Positions 34,875 to 43,119 of a DNA stretch of 64,000 nucleotides are shown here, piece after piece. The notes below the pieces were generated by a model, which saw only the letters and a list, made by a program, of their open reading frames with translations, had not been told where the DNA came from and did not search any database. The position numbers and the translations under genes were made by a program. The DNA comes from Streptomyces bicolor (lineage in GTDB: Bacteria; Actinomycetota; Actinomycetes; Streptomycetales; Streptomycetaceae): positions 1 to 64,000 of the forward strand of contig NZ_JOFS01000029.1 of the NCBI RefSeq assembly GCF_000719285.1, read 5' to 3'. Each line of letters starts with the position of its first letter. Position 1 is the first letter of the stretch.

Positions 34875-34898
34875 GTCGCTTCAGCCCCTTCGGACGCC

Positions 34899-34921
34899 GG
34901 GCGCCCCCTGGTGGGGCGCCC
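34899..34921. terminator. Hairpin upstream of the NmrA-like gene
   Basis: Perfect nine-base arms gggcgcccc / ggggcgccc with a five-base loop. On the minus strand it sits between the chitinase-type promoter and the NmrA-like start, so it could end or attenuate transcription from that promoter. Confidence 0.6.
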
Positions 34922-35128
34922 TTCGCCAACTGGGACGAGTACCCGGCGCGGAATGTGACATACGACGTCACGCCCAGGCGTGCCAGGGCCGCCGGCAACG
35001 GGAGTTGGAGGACCCGGCGGCGGGCAAGGGCCGTCGTCACCGCCACCGGGCCGTCTGCGTGCCCCGCGCTCCCCACCGGAAGAAGTCACGGGGGGCGACG
35101 GGGTTGCGAACCGTCGGGAGTTGCGCCG

Positions 35129-35173
35129 ACCCTAGAGAGGACTAGACCATAGCGTCAATAGGTATGGACCAAT
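35129..35173 (-). promoter_or_regulatory. Orphan chitinase-type promoter with direct repeats
   Basis: On the minus strand, two direct repeats (ttggtccatacc and atggtctagtcc) flank a -35 TTGACG (35158-35153), with -10 TAGGGT (35134-35129) after 18 bases. The layout matches the chitinase promoter at 52933-52975, sharing aggactagacca at one end and ggaccaat at the other. The closest downstream gene is the NmrA-like one 255 bases away, beyond a hairpin. Confidence 0.65.
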
Positions 35174-35314
35174 CTCAAGGCTCGCCGCGCATGCGGGAGT
35201 TGGATCGTCCGCACATGCCACCGAAGGCCGGTGGAGCCGCCTGTGAGGCAGCCCACAGGATTCACCCGCATGGATGCCGATCAGGCGTGGCAGACTGGCC
35301 CTGTACCAGAAGCA

Positions 35315-35441
35315 GCGCACTCCGGGGTCGGTGAAAGTCCGAACCGGCGGTTACAGTCCGCGACCCGGTCGCCTCCAGCGGCCGGTTGACCAGGTGAAAT
35401 TCCTGGACCGACGGTTAAAGTCCGGATGGGAGGCAGTGCGC
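35315..35441 (+). ncRNA. FMN riboswitch (RFN element)
   Basis: The element carries the RFN core sequences in order: tccggggtcggtgaaagtcc, gaaccggcggttacagtccg, cgacccggt, ggttgaccaggtgaaattcc and tggaccgacggttaaagtcc, ending ggatgggaggcag. The P1 helix is gcgcac (35315-35320) with gtgcgc (35436-35441). It lies 150 bases before ribE and would shut down the riboflavin operon when FMN is plentiful. Complementary stretches just after P1 (around 35440-35469) may form the expression platform. Confidence 0.96.
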
Positions 35442-35590
35442 GGCGGGCGGGCATTCGTGCGCGCCGCCGTACCGGTTCGTCCATGTGGCGAGCTCTGTCC
35501 GGCGTCGCCCCCGGTGTCCCTGCTCGTACATTCTGTCGTCATCGACAGGCCCCGGAGTCCGTGCCCCAATGTGGCAGGAGGACCCGGGAA

Positions 35591-36208
35591 GTGTTCACCG
35601 GAATCGTCGAAGAGCTGGGCGAGATCACCGCCGTCGAGACCCTCGACGACGCCTGTCGCTTCCGAGTGCGCGGCCCCGTCGTCACCGACGGCGCGAAGCA
35701 CGGCGACTCCATCGCGGTCAACGGCGTCTGCCTCACGGTCGTCGACCACGAGGGCGACGAGTTCACCGCCGACGTCATGGCCGAGACCCTCAACCGCTCC
35801 AGCCTGGGCGTCCTGGCCGTAGGCTCCCGCGTCAACCTGGAGCGCCCCACCGCCGTGGGCGCCCGCCTCGGCGGGCACATCGTGCAGGGCCATGTCGACG
35901 GCACTGGCGAGGTGTTGGAGCGCAAGCCCTCCGACAACTGGGAGATCGTGAAGATCTCGCTCCCCGCGGACCTCTCCCGGTACGTCGTCGAGAAGGGCTC
36001 CATCACCGTCGACGGCATCAGCCTCACCGTCGTCGACGCCGGGCCCGACTTCTTCACCGTCAGCCTGATCCCGACCACCCTCGCCCTGACCACGCTCGGC
36101 CTGAAGCAGCCCGGCGACCCGGTCAACCTCGAGGTCGACGTCATCGCCAAGTACGTCGAGCGGATGCTGGGCGACCGGGCCACCTCCGAAGAGGCGGCGA
36201 CCCGGTGA
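35591..36208 (+). CDS. ribE: Riboflavin synthase (alpha subunit)
   Basis: RibE dismutates two 6,7-dimethyl-8-ribityllumazines into riboflavin. The 205-residue protein has the two repeated barrel domains: [15 protein letters not shown] with [31 protein letters not shown], and [19 protein letters not shown] with [31 protein letters not shown]. Both ligand-contact motifs are intact. GTG 35591 has AGGAGG about eight bases upstream. It is the first gene behind the FMN riboswitch and overlaps the ribM start (GTGA), giving coupled expression. Confidence 0.97.
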   Translation: MFTGIVEELGEITAVETLDDACRFRVRGPVVTDGAKHGDSIAVNGVCLTVVDHEGDEFTADVMAETLNRSSLGVLAVGSRVNLERPTAVGARLGGHIVQGHVDGTGEVLERKPSDNWEIVKISLPADLSRYVVEKGSITVDGISLTVVDAGPDFFTVSLIPTTLALTTLGLKQPGDPVNLEVDVIAKYVERMLGDRATSEEAATR

Positions 36209-36846
36209 ACTCACTGAACTCCGTGGCGTTCACCGTCTTCGGCCAGCACATCCTCTGGTCCGACATGGTCGGCAACCTCTTCGGCCTGGCCGCCCTCGCC
36301 CTCGGCTGGCGGCGCTCCATATGGACCTGGCCCGTGCAGTTCCTCGCCGGTCTGATCCTCTTCGGCGCCTTCTTCGGCCACCTCACCGGCAGCGCGGGCA
36401 AGCAGGCGGTCGTCATGCTCGTCGCCCTGTACGGCTGGTGGCAGTGGCAGCGCGGCAAGGCCCGGGCCGAGGACGGCCACATCGCCGTACGGTTCGCCAC
36501 CTGGCGCGAGCGCGCGGCCATGGTCGCGGCGGCCGCCGCCGGCACCGTCGCGGTGGCGGTGCTCTTCAAGGCGTACCCGACCCTGTCCTGGGACCCCTGG
36601 CCGGACGCCTACATATTCGTCGGCACCATCGTCGCCATGTACGCCCAGGCGCGCGGCATGGTCGAGTTCTGGTTCGCCTGGCTGCTCGTCGACCTGGTCG
36701 GCGTCCCCCTCAACTTCGCCAACGGCTACGCCTTCTCCGGCTTCGTCTACGTCATCTACGGCGCACTCGTCCTGTGGGGCATGCGCGACTGGTGGCTGCG
36801 CTCCCGCAACGACGCGCGGCCCGTCCTGGAAGGAGCGCCGGCATGA
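36205..36846 (+). CDS. ribM: PnuC-family transporter, riboflavin uptake (RibM-type)
   Basis: A 213-residue membrane protein of the PnuC (SWEET-like) family with about seven helices, for example [43 protein letters not shown] and [21 protein letters not shown]. It sits between ribE and ribBA in an FMN-riboswitch operon. This is the position of RibM of Streptomyces davawensis, shown to import riboflavin and roseoflavin by facilitated diffusion. Riboflavin import is therefore inferred rather than nicotinamide riboside uptake. Its GTG overlaps the ribE stop and its stop overlaps the ribBA ATG. Confidence 0.9.
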   Translation: MNSLNSVAFTVFGQHILWSDMVGNLFGLAALALGWRRSIWTWPVQFLAGLILFGAFFGHLTGSAGKQAVVMLVALYGWWQWQRGKARAEDGHIAVRFATWRERAAMVAAAAAGTVAVAVLFKAYPTLSWDPWPDAYIFVGTIVAMYAQARGMVEFWFAWLLVDLVGVPLNFANGYAFSGFVYVIYGALVLWGMRDWWLRSRNDARPVLEGAPA

Positions 36847-38207
36847 CCACGGCACCGATTCTGTACCGCACCGAAGGCGTCGAGGACCTCACGCTCGACC
36901 CGATCGAGCAGGCCATCGCCGACATCGCCGCGGGCCGCCCGATCGTGGTCGTCGACGACGAGGACCGCGAGAACGAGGGCGACCTCGTCATCGCCGCCGA
37001 GAAGGTCACCCCCGAGATCGTCGCCTTCATGATGAGCGAGTGCCGCGGCCTGATCTGCGCCCCCATGGAGCCCGAGGAACTGGACCGGCTGGGGCTCGCG
37101 CAGATGGTCGAGGACAACACCGAGTCGATGAAGACCGCGTTCACCGTCTCCGTGGACGCCTCCGCCGAGCACGGTGTGACCACCGGCATCTCGGCCTCCG
37201 ACCGGGCCACCACGCTTCAGCTCCTCGCGAGCGGCAAGGCCGAGCCGTCCGACCTCGTCCGCCCCGGCCACATCTTCCCGCTGCGCGCCAGGCCCGGCGG
37301 CGTCCTCGTCCGCAACGGCCACACCGAGGCCGCCGTCGACCTGGCCCGGCTCGCGGGGCTGCGCCCGGCCGGCGCCATCGTCGAGATCGCCGGCGCGGAC
37401 GGCGAGATGCTGCGGCTGCCCCAGCTGATCCCCTTCGCGCGCAAGCACGGCCTGACGATCATCTCCATCGAGGACCTGATCGCCCACCTGCGCAGCACCG
37501 AGTCGCCGGAGCAGGCCGCGCCGCAGCCTTCCGAGCACGAGCCGGTCCTGTCCGAGCCGGCCGTCGAGCCCACCGTCCGCCGCGAGGCCGAGGTCCATCT
37601 GCCCACCGCCCACGGCACCTTCACCGCGTACGGCTACCGCTCCGCCGTCGACGGCGTCGAGCACGTCGCCCTCGTCCACGGCGAGATCGGCGACGGCGAG
37701 GACGTGGTCGCCCGCGTCCACTCCGAATGCCTCACCGGCGACGTCTTCCACTCCCTGCGCTGCGACTGCGGCCCTCAGCTGGAGGCGGCCCTGGAGCGCA
37801 TCCGCGCCGAGGGCCGGGGAGTCGTCGTCTACCTGCGCGGACACGAGGGCCGGGGCATCGGCCTGATGTCCAAGCTGCGCGCGTACGAACTCCAGGAGCG
37901 CGGCCGCGACACCCTCGACGCCAACCTCGAACTCGGCCTGCCCGCCGACGCCCGCGACTACGGCGCCGGCGCACAGATACTGGCGGACCTGGGCGTGCGC
38001 AGCGTGCGCCTGCTGACCAACAACCCCGACAAGTCCGACGCGCTGCTCGCTCACGGCCTCAAGATCACCGAGCGGGAGCCGATGCCCGTACAGGCGGGCG
38101 AGCACAACCTCCGGTACCTGCGCACCAAGCGCGACCGGATGGGCCACGACCTGCCCTGGCTGGACCCGGCCCCCGAGGCCGCCCTGTCCACCTGCGGCAA
38201 CCAGTAA
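36843..38207 (+). CDS. ribBA: Bifunctional 3,4-DHBP synthase / GTP cyclohydrolase II
   Basis: A 454-residue fusion supplying both precursors of riboflavin. The N-terminal domain (about 10-215) makes 3,4-dihydroxybutanone phosphate: [19 protein letters not shown] and the catalytic region [46 protein letters not shown] 30-residue linker follows. The C-terminal domain (about 240-440) is GTP cyclohydrolase II, with zinc ligands in [18 protein letters not shown] and the active-site [25 protein letters not shown]. Both active sites look complete. The ATG overlaps the ribM stop; ribH starts 25 bases downstream. Confidence 0.96.
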   Translation: MTTAPILYRTEGVEDLTLDPIEQAIADIAAGRPIVVVDDEDRENEGDLVIAAEKVTPEIVAFMMSECRGLICAPMEPEELDRLGLAQMVEDNTESMKTAFTVSVDASAEHGVTTGISASDRATTLQLLASGKAEPSDLVRPGHIFPLRARPGGVLVRNGHTEAAVDLARLAGLRPAGAIVEIAGADGEMLRLPQLIPFARKHGLTIISIEDLIAHLRSTESPEQAAPQPSEHEPVLSEPAVEPTVRREAEVHLPTAHGTFTAYGYRSAVDGVEHVALVHGEIGDGEDVVARVHSECLTGDVFHSLRCDCGPQLEAALERIRAEGRGVVVYLRGHEGRGIGLMSKLRAYELQERGRDTLDANLELGLPADARDYGAGAQILADLGVRSVRLLTNNPDKSDALLAHGLKITEREPMPVQAGEHNLRYLRTKRDRMGHDLPWLDPAPEAALSTCGNQ

Positions 38208-38232
38208 GAGCACACCGAGGAGACTCAAGAAC

Positions 38233-38718
38233 GTGAGCGGCAAGGGCGCACCGGAGCTGTCCGTACGCAATGTGGGCGACCTGAGGGTCGCGGTCATCGC
38301 GGCGCAGTGGCACGAGAAGGTGATGGACGGTCTGGTGGACGGCGCGCTGCGCGCCCTGCACGACCTGGGGATCGACGAGCCGACCCTGCTGCGGGTCCCC
38401 GGCAGCTGGGAACTGCCGGTGGTCGCCAAGGTCCTCGCGGGCCGCGGCTACGACGCGATCGTGGCGCTCGGCGTCGTCATCCGCGGCGGCACTCCCCATT
38501 TCGAGTACGTCTGCCAGGGCGTCACCCAGGGCCTGACCCAGGTCTCGGTCGAGACCGGCGTCCCCGTCGGCTTCGGCGTGCTGACCTGCGACACCGAGGA
38601 GCAGGCCCTGGACCGGGCGGGCATCGAGGGCTCCAACGAGGACAAGGGGCACGAGGCGGTGACGGCGGCGGTGGCCACGGCAGCCACGCTCCGCTCAGTA
38701 TCTGAACCATGGCGCTGA
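38233..38718 (+). CDS. ribH: 6,7-dimethyl-8-ribityllumazine synthase
   Basis: RibH condenses the pyrimidine and butanone precursors into lumazine, the substrate of RibE. The 161-residue protein has [64 protein letters not shown] (catalytic His in GGTPHF) and [20 protein letters not shown]. It is the last gene of the rib operon. The GTG start follows GAGGAGACTCAAGAAC. hisE begins 34 bases after its stop, possibly from a separate promoter. Confidence 0.97.
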   Translation: MSGKGAPELSVRNVGDLRVAVIAAQWHEKVMDGLVDGALRALHDLGIDEPTLLRVPGSWELPVVAKVLAGRGYDAIVALGVVIRGGTPHFEYVCQGVTQGLTQVSVETGVPVGFGVLTCDTEEQALDRAGIEGSNEDKGHEAVTAAVATAATLRSVSEPWR

Positions 38719-38752
38719 CGAAAGGCGTATGTGGCATAGGCTGAGCGTCACC

Positions 38753-39025
38753 ATGTCCAAGAAGACGTTCGAGGAGCTCTTCACCGAGCTCCAGCACAAG
38801 GCCGCAAACGGCGACCCCGCCACCTCCCGCACCGCCGAACTCGTCGGCAAGGGCGTCCATGCCATCGGCAAGAAGGTCGTCGAAGAGGCCGCCGAGGTCT
38901 GGATGGCCGCCGAGTACGAGGGCAAGGAAGCGGCCGCCGAGGAGATCTCGCAGCTGCTGTACCACGTCCAGGTGATGATGGTCGCCCGCGGGATCTCCCT
39001 GGACGACGTCTACGCCCACCTCTGA
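38753..39025 (+). CDS. hisE: Phosphoribosyl-ATP pyrophosphatase
   Basis: HisE hydrolyses phosphoribosyl-ATP to phosphoribosyl-AMP, the second step of histidine synthesis. The 90-residue protein is the standalone actinobacterial form, with [50 protein letters not shown] carrying the metal-binding glutamates. ATG 38753 (MSKKTFEEL) fits the family. TAGGCT at 38737 could be a -10 box, so hisEG may have its own promoter in addition to read-through from rib. hisG follows after 48 bases. Confidence 0.95.
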   Translation: MSKKTFEELFTELQHKAANGDPATSRTAELVGKGVHAIGKKVVEEAAEVWMAAEYEGKEAAAEEISQLLYHVQVMMVARGISLDDVYAHL

Positions 39026-39073
39026 GCACCAGCAACCCGCACACCGTAAGAGCGAACGAAGGAAGCCGACCTC

Positions 39074-39925
39074 ATGCTGCGCATCGCCGTCCCCAACAAG
39101 GGTTCACTGTCCGGCCCTGCGGCGGAGATGCTGCATGAGGCCGGCTACCAGCAGCGCCGCGAGTCCAAGGAACTGCGGATCGTCGACCCGGAGAACGAGG
39201 TCGAGTTCTTCTACCTCCGCCCCCGCGACATCGCGATCTACGTCTCCTCCGGTCAGCTCGACATCGGCATCACCGGCCGTGACCTGCTGATCGACTCCGG
39301 CGCCAACGCCGAGGAGATCCTGCCGCTGGGCTTCGCCCGCTCCACCTTCCGCTTCGCCACCAAGCCGGGCACCGTCGGCCACGACCTGGCGGACCTGAAC
39401 GGCAAGACGGTCGCCACCTCCTACGAGGGCATCGTCGCCAAGCACCTCGCCGACAACGGCATCGACGCCTCGGTCGTCCACCTGGACGGCGCCGTCGAGA
39501 CCGCCATCCAGCTCGGTGTCGCCCAGGTCATCGCGGACGTCGTCGAGACCGGCACCTCGCTGCGCAACGCCGGCCTGGAGGTCGTCGGCGAGCCGATCAT
39601 GAAGTCCGAGGCCGTCGTCATCCGCCGCACCGGCGCGGACGGCGAGGAGCCCAAGGTGCAGCAGTTCCTGCGCCGCCTCCAGGGCGTCCTGGTCGCACGG
39701 ACGTACGTGATGATGGACTACGACTGCCGCGTCGAGCAGCTCGAGAAGGCGGTCGCCCTCACCCCGGGCCTGGAATCCCCGACCGTCTCGCCGCTGCACA
39801 ACGAGGGCTGGGTCGCCGTCCGCGCGATGGTTCCGGCCAAGGAAGCCCAGCGCATCATGGACGACCTGTACGACATCGGCGCCCGGGCCATCCTGACCAC
39901 GGCCATCCACGCCTGCCGCCTCTGA
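39074..39925 (+). CDS. hisG: ATP phosphoribosyltransferase (long form)
   Basis: HisG starts histidine synthesis by joining ATP and PRPP. The 283-residue protein is the long hexameric form. The catalytic part has LRIAVPNKGSLSGPAAEML, ITGRDLL and the PRPP loop EAVVETGTS-like IADVVETGTSLRNAGL. The C-terminal ACT-like regulatory domain (about 210-283: VMMDYDCRVEQLEKAVALTPGLESPTVSPL) binds histidine for feedback inhibition. ATG 39074 is preceded by CGAAGGAAG. It is in one transcription unit with hisE and probably with the PH-domain gene 19 bases downstream. Confidence 0.96.
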   Translation: MLRIAVPNKGSLSGPAAEMLHEAGYQQRRESKELRIVDPENEVEFFYLRPRDIAIYVSSGQLDIGITGRDLLIDSGANAEEILPLGFARSTFRFATKPGTVGHDLADLNGKTVATSYEGIVAKHLADNGIDASVVHLDGAVETAIQLGVAQVIADVVETGTSLRNAGLEVVGEPIMKSEAVVIRRTGADGEEPKVQQFLRRLQGVLVARTYVMMDYDCRVEQLEKAVALTPGLESPTVSPLHNEGWVAVRAMVPAKEAQRIMDDLYDIGARAILTTAIHACRL

Positions 39926-39944
39926 ACCGAGAAGCCGTACTCCG

Positions 39945-40403
39945 ATGTCCTCCGAACTGCCCACCCTGCCCGTCACGTTCCGGCCGGGCCGCACCCGGGC
40001 CGTCCTGCTCACCGCGGGCACCGCGATCTTCGTCGTCATCACGGCGATCGCGCTGCTGCTGGAGAAGCTCGGACCGGGCGAACGCCTCAGCTTCATCCTC
40101 ACCGGCGCGCTCATGTTCGGCGTGCTGGCCATGCTGGCCCGCGTGAAGGTCGTCGCCGACGAGTCCGGTGTCACCGTGGTGAACATCGCCAGCAGGCGCC
40201 GTCTGGACTGGGCCGAGATCCTTCAGGTGAACCTCCGACCGGGTGATCCCTGGGTGTTCCTCAACCTCAGCGACGGCACCAGCCTGCCCGCCCTCGGCAT
40301 CCAGCCCGGCATCGCCAAGCAGCGCGCCATCGCCGACGCGCGCGCCCTGCGGGCGCTCGCCGAGGCCCGGTCCGCCGGGGAGCCCGGGGGCCGGCAGGGC
40401 TGA
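39945..40403 (+). CDS. PH-domain membrane protein
   Basis: A 152-residue protein with two membrane helices (TRAVLLTAGTAIFVVITAIALLL and RLSFILTGALMFGVLAMLARVKV) followed by a bacterial PH-like domain (about 70-140: VVADESGVTVVNIASRRRLDWAEILQVNLRPGDPWVFLNLSDGTSLPALGIQPG). Such proteins are common in actinomycetes and have no established role. It follows hisG by 19 bases and shares its transcript up to the hairpin at 40454. Confidence 0.8.
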   Translation: MSSELPTLPVTFRPGRTRAVLLTAGTAIFVVITAIALLLEKLGPGERLSFILTGALMFGVLAMLARVKVVADESGVTVVNIASRRRLDWAEILQVNLRPGDPWVFLNLSDGTSLPALGIQPGIAKQRAIADARALRALAEARSAGEPGGRQG

Positions 40404-40453
40404 CCGAGGGACGTTCACCCTGCCGTAAATCCCCATGTCTTGATTAATCTGTT

Positions 40454-40482
40454 GGCGGAGGCGTTTCTGTGGCGCCTCCGCC
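40454..40482 (+). terminator. Terminator after the hisEG-PH unit
   Basis: Perfect ten-base arms ggcggaggcg / cgcctccgcc with a nine-base loop. Confidence 0.8.
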
Positions 40483-40604
40483 GCTGATGTTCCGACCGGT
40501 CTTCAGAGGTTCCTGCTACCCGAGGAGTGACTCCCTCCAGCGATGGACGGATCGTCCTGTAGTACCTGCGCCGCCCCCTCCCGACATACCGGGGCGGCCG
40601 CATC

Positions 40605-41930
40605 ATGACCACGCCCTTGCTGCTTCTGGCAGCCGCGTTCCTCCTGATCCTCGCCAACGGCTTCTTCGTGGCCGCCGAGTTCGGCCTGGTCACGGTCGAG
40701 GCGACGGACGCCGAGAAGGCCGCGGCCGAGGGCGACCGACGGGCCCACCGGGTCGTCGAGTCGCTCAGGGAGCTGTCCTTCCAGCTCTCCGGCACCCAGC
40801 TCGGCATCACCATCACTTCCCTCGTCGTGGGCATGCTCGCCGAACCGGCGCTTGCGCAGCTGCTCGGCGGCCCCTTCACCGCGATCGGCATCCCCGAGGG
40901 CGCGGTGCCCGGTGTGGCCGTCGTCGTCGGCATGCTGCTGGCGTCGGCCGTGCAGATGGTGATCGGCGAGCTCGTGCCGAAGAACTGGGCGGTGTCCCGG
41001 CCGATGCAGGTCGCGCGCTTCGTCGCCGGCCCGCAGCACGCCTTCGCGCGCCTGTTCCGCCCGGTGATCGCCGCGCTGAACTCGGTCGCCAACCGCCTCG
41101 TCCGCGCCCTGGGCATCGAGCCCACCGAGGAGCTGGCCTCCGCCCGCACCCCCGACGAACTCGTCTCCCTGGCCCGGCACTCCGCCCAGGCCGGCGCCCT
41201 GGAGCAGGACACCGCCGACCTCTTCGTACGGACGCTGTCGCTCGCCGAACTGACCGCGCAGCACGTGATGACACCGCGCGTGAAGGTCAGCGCGCTGCAG
41301 TCGTCGGCGACCGCCGAGGACGTGGTGAACCTGACCCGTGCCACCGGTCTGTCTCGTTTCCCGGTCTACCGGGAGAAGATCGACGAGATCGTCGGCATGG
41401 TCCATCTCAAGGACGCGCTGGCGATCCGTTCGAGTGACCGGCTGCGCACCCCGGTCGGCCGCATCGCCCGCCCGGCGCTGCTCGTCCCCGAGACCCTGCC
41501 GGTCCAGCCGCTCCTCGCCCAGCTGCGCAGTGAGCAGCCCATCGCGGTCGTCGTCGACGAATACGGTGGCACGGCGGGAGTCGTCACTCTGGAGGACATC
41601 GTCGAGGAGATCGTCGGCGAGGTCCGCGACGAACACGACGGACTGGACCTGCCCGAACTCGCCGCCGCCCCGCCGGAGGAGGGCCGGCCGGCCTGGGACG
41701 CCGACGGCAGCTGCCGGGTCGACATCCTCCAGCGCATAGGGCTCGACGTGCCCGAGGGGCCGTACGAGACCGTCGCCGGACTCGTCGCCGACCTGCTCGG
41801 GCACATCCCGGCCGTCGGCGACAAGGCCGAGCTGCCGGGCTGGCGGCTGTCGGTGCGCCGGGTCGGCCACTACCGGGCCGAGCGGGTCCGGCTGGTGCGG
41901 ACCGGGCCCGTGGTGGAGGTCGCCCGATGA
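40605..41930 (+). CDS. CNNM/CorC-type hemolysin-family membrane protein, gene 1
   Basis: A 441-residue protein of the CNNM plus CBS plus CorC_HlyC plan, a family linked to magnesium or cobalt efflux. The N-terminal CNNM domain (about 1-185) has ILANGFFVAAEFGLVTVEATDAEK, TQLGITITSLVVGMLAEPAL and MVIGELVPKNWAVSRP. Two CBS motifs follow (HVMTPRVKVSAL..., PIAVVVDEYGGTAGVVTLEDIVEEIVGEVRDEHD), then a C-terminal CorC domain (about 365-440). A 120-base leader separates it from the preceding terminator. ATGA overlap couples it to the second copy. Confidence 0.92.
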   Translation: MTTPLLLLAAAFLLILANGFFVAAEFGLVTVEATDAEKAAAEGDRRAHRVVESLRELSFQLSGTQLGITITSLVVGMLAEPALAQLLGGPFTAIGIPEGAVPGVAVVVGMLLASAVQMVIGELVPKNWAVSRPMQVARFVAGPQHAFARLFRPVIAALNSVANRLVRALGIEPTEELASARTPDELVSLARHSAQAGALEQDTADLFVRTLSLAELTAQHVMTPRVKVSALQSSATAEDVVNLTRATGLSRFPVYREKIDEIVGMVHLKDALAIRSSDRLRTPVGRIARPALLVPETLPVQPLLAQLRSEQPIAVVVDEYGGTAGVVTLEDIVEEIVGEVRDEHDGLDLPELAAAPPEEGRPAWDADGSCRVDILQRIGLDVPEGPYETVAGLVADLLGHIPAVGDKAELPGWRLSVRRVGHYRAERVRLVRTGPVVEVAR

Positions 41931-43015
41931 GCGTGCTCCAACTCGCCTTCGCGGCACTGCTCGTGCTCGCCAACGGCTTCTTCGTCGGCGCCGAGTTCGC
42001 CCTCGTCTCCGTGCGCCGCAGCCAGATCGAACCGCTGGGCACGGCACGCGCCCGGCAGGTGCTGTACGGCCTGGAGCGGCTGCCGCAGATGATGGCGGCG
42101 GCCCAGTTCGGCATCACGCTCTGCTCGCTGACGCTCGGCGCGGTCGCCGAACCGACGGTGGCGCATCTGCTGGAGCCGGTGTTCGAGTGGATACACCTGC
42201 CGCACGGCATGATCCACCCGCTCACCTACGTCATCGCGCTCGCCGCGGTGGTCTTCTTCCACCTGGTCATCGGCGAGATGCTGCCGAAGAACCTGGCGAT
42301 GGCGGCGCCGGAGAAGGTCGCGCTGTGGCTCAGCCCCGGCCTGGTCTGGTTCGCCCGCTTCTGCAAGCCCATCACCGTGGCCCTCGGCGCCGTCGCCCAG
42401 GCCATCCTGCGGCTGTTCCGCGTCGAGCCGAAGGACGAGGTCGAGGCGGTGTTCACCAGCGAGCAGCTCAACCGGCTCGTGGAGGACTCCGGCCAGGCCG
42501 GACTGCTCGACCCCGAGGAGCAGGAACGTTTGGAGGACGCCCTGGAACTGGGCTCCCGCCCGGTCACGGACGTGCTCCTGAAACGCGAGTCCCTGGTCAC
42601 CGTCAGCCCGTCGGTCACCCCCGGCCAGATCGTCGAGCTCACCGCCCGCACGGGGTACTCCCGCTTCCCGGTGGCGGCCGAGACCGGCGCCTTCATGGGC
42701 TACCTGCACGTGAAGGACGTCCTGGACCTGGAGGCGTCGGAACGCGCGGTGCCGCAGCAGCTGTGGCACCCGATGACGACCCTGCGCTCGGAACTGCCCC
42801 TGGACGACGCCCTGACGGTGATGCGCCGCGCCGCGACACATCTGGCCCAGGTGGCCGACGCGTCCGGCAAGGTACTGGGGCTCGTCGCGCTGGAGGACGT
42901 ACTGGAGCTACTGGTGGGCGAGGTACGGGATCCGGCGCATCGGGAGCTGCCGGAGGTTCGGGTGACGAGTCCGCGGATGAGCAGCGGGGAGCCGGAGGAA
43001 GTCTTGGCGACCTAG
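41927..43015 (+). CDS. CNNM/CBS hemolysin-family membrane protein, gene 2
   Basis: A 362-residue paralogue of the preceding gene. It has the CNNM domain (VLANGFFVGAEFALVSVRRSQIEPLG, AAQFGITLCSLTLGAVAEPTV, FHLVIGEMLPKNLAMAAPEK) and a CBS pair (SRFPVAAETGAFMGYLHVKDVLDL, KVLGLVALEDVLELLVGEVRDPAH), but it lacks the C-terminal CorC domain. The ATG overlaps the first gene's stop. The pair may form a heteromeric ion transporter. Such tandem pairs are common in actinobacteria. Confidence 0.92.
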   Translation: MSVLQLAFAALLVLANGFFVGAEFALVSVRRSQIEPLGTARARQVLYGLERLPQMMAAAQFGITLCSLTLGAVAEPTVAHLLEPVFEWIHLPHGMIHPLTYVIALAAVVFFHLVIGEMLPKNLAMAAPEKVALWLSPGLVWFARFCKPITVALGAVAQAILRLFRVEPKDEVEAVFTSEQLNRLVEDSGQAGLLDPEEQERLEDALELGSRPVTDVLLKRESLVTVSPSVTPGQIVELTARTGYSRFPVAAETGAFMGYLHVKDVLDLEASERAVPQQLWHPMTTLRSELPLDDALTVMRRAATHLAQVADASGKVLGLVALEDVLELLVGEVRDPAHRELPEVRVTSPRMSSGEPEEVLAT

Positions 43016-43076
43016 CTGCGGGCAGTCGTGCCGCTGGGGCGGCGCCCGTCCCACAGACGGCGGCACCCCGCCGGCG

Positions 43077-43097
43077 CGGGCGGGCGACACCCGCCCG
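43077..43097. terminator. Bidirectional terminator between CNNM pair and AAA+ gene
   Basis: Perfect eight-base arms cgggcggg / cccgcccg with a five-base loop, between convergent genes. Confidence 0.7.
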
Positions 43098-43119
43098 GGC
43101 CGGCCCCAGCAGGCAGTAG

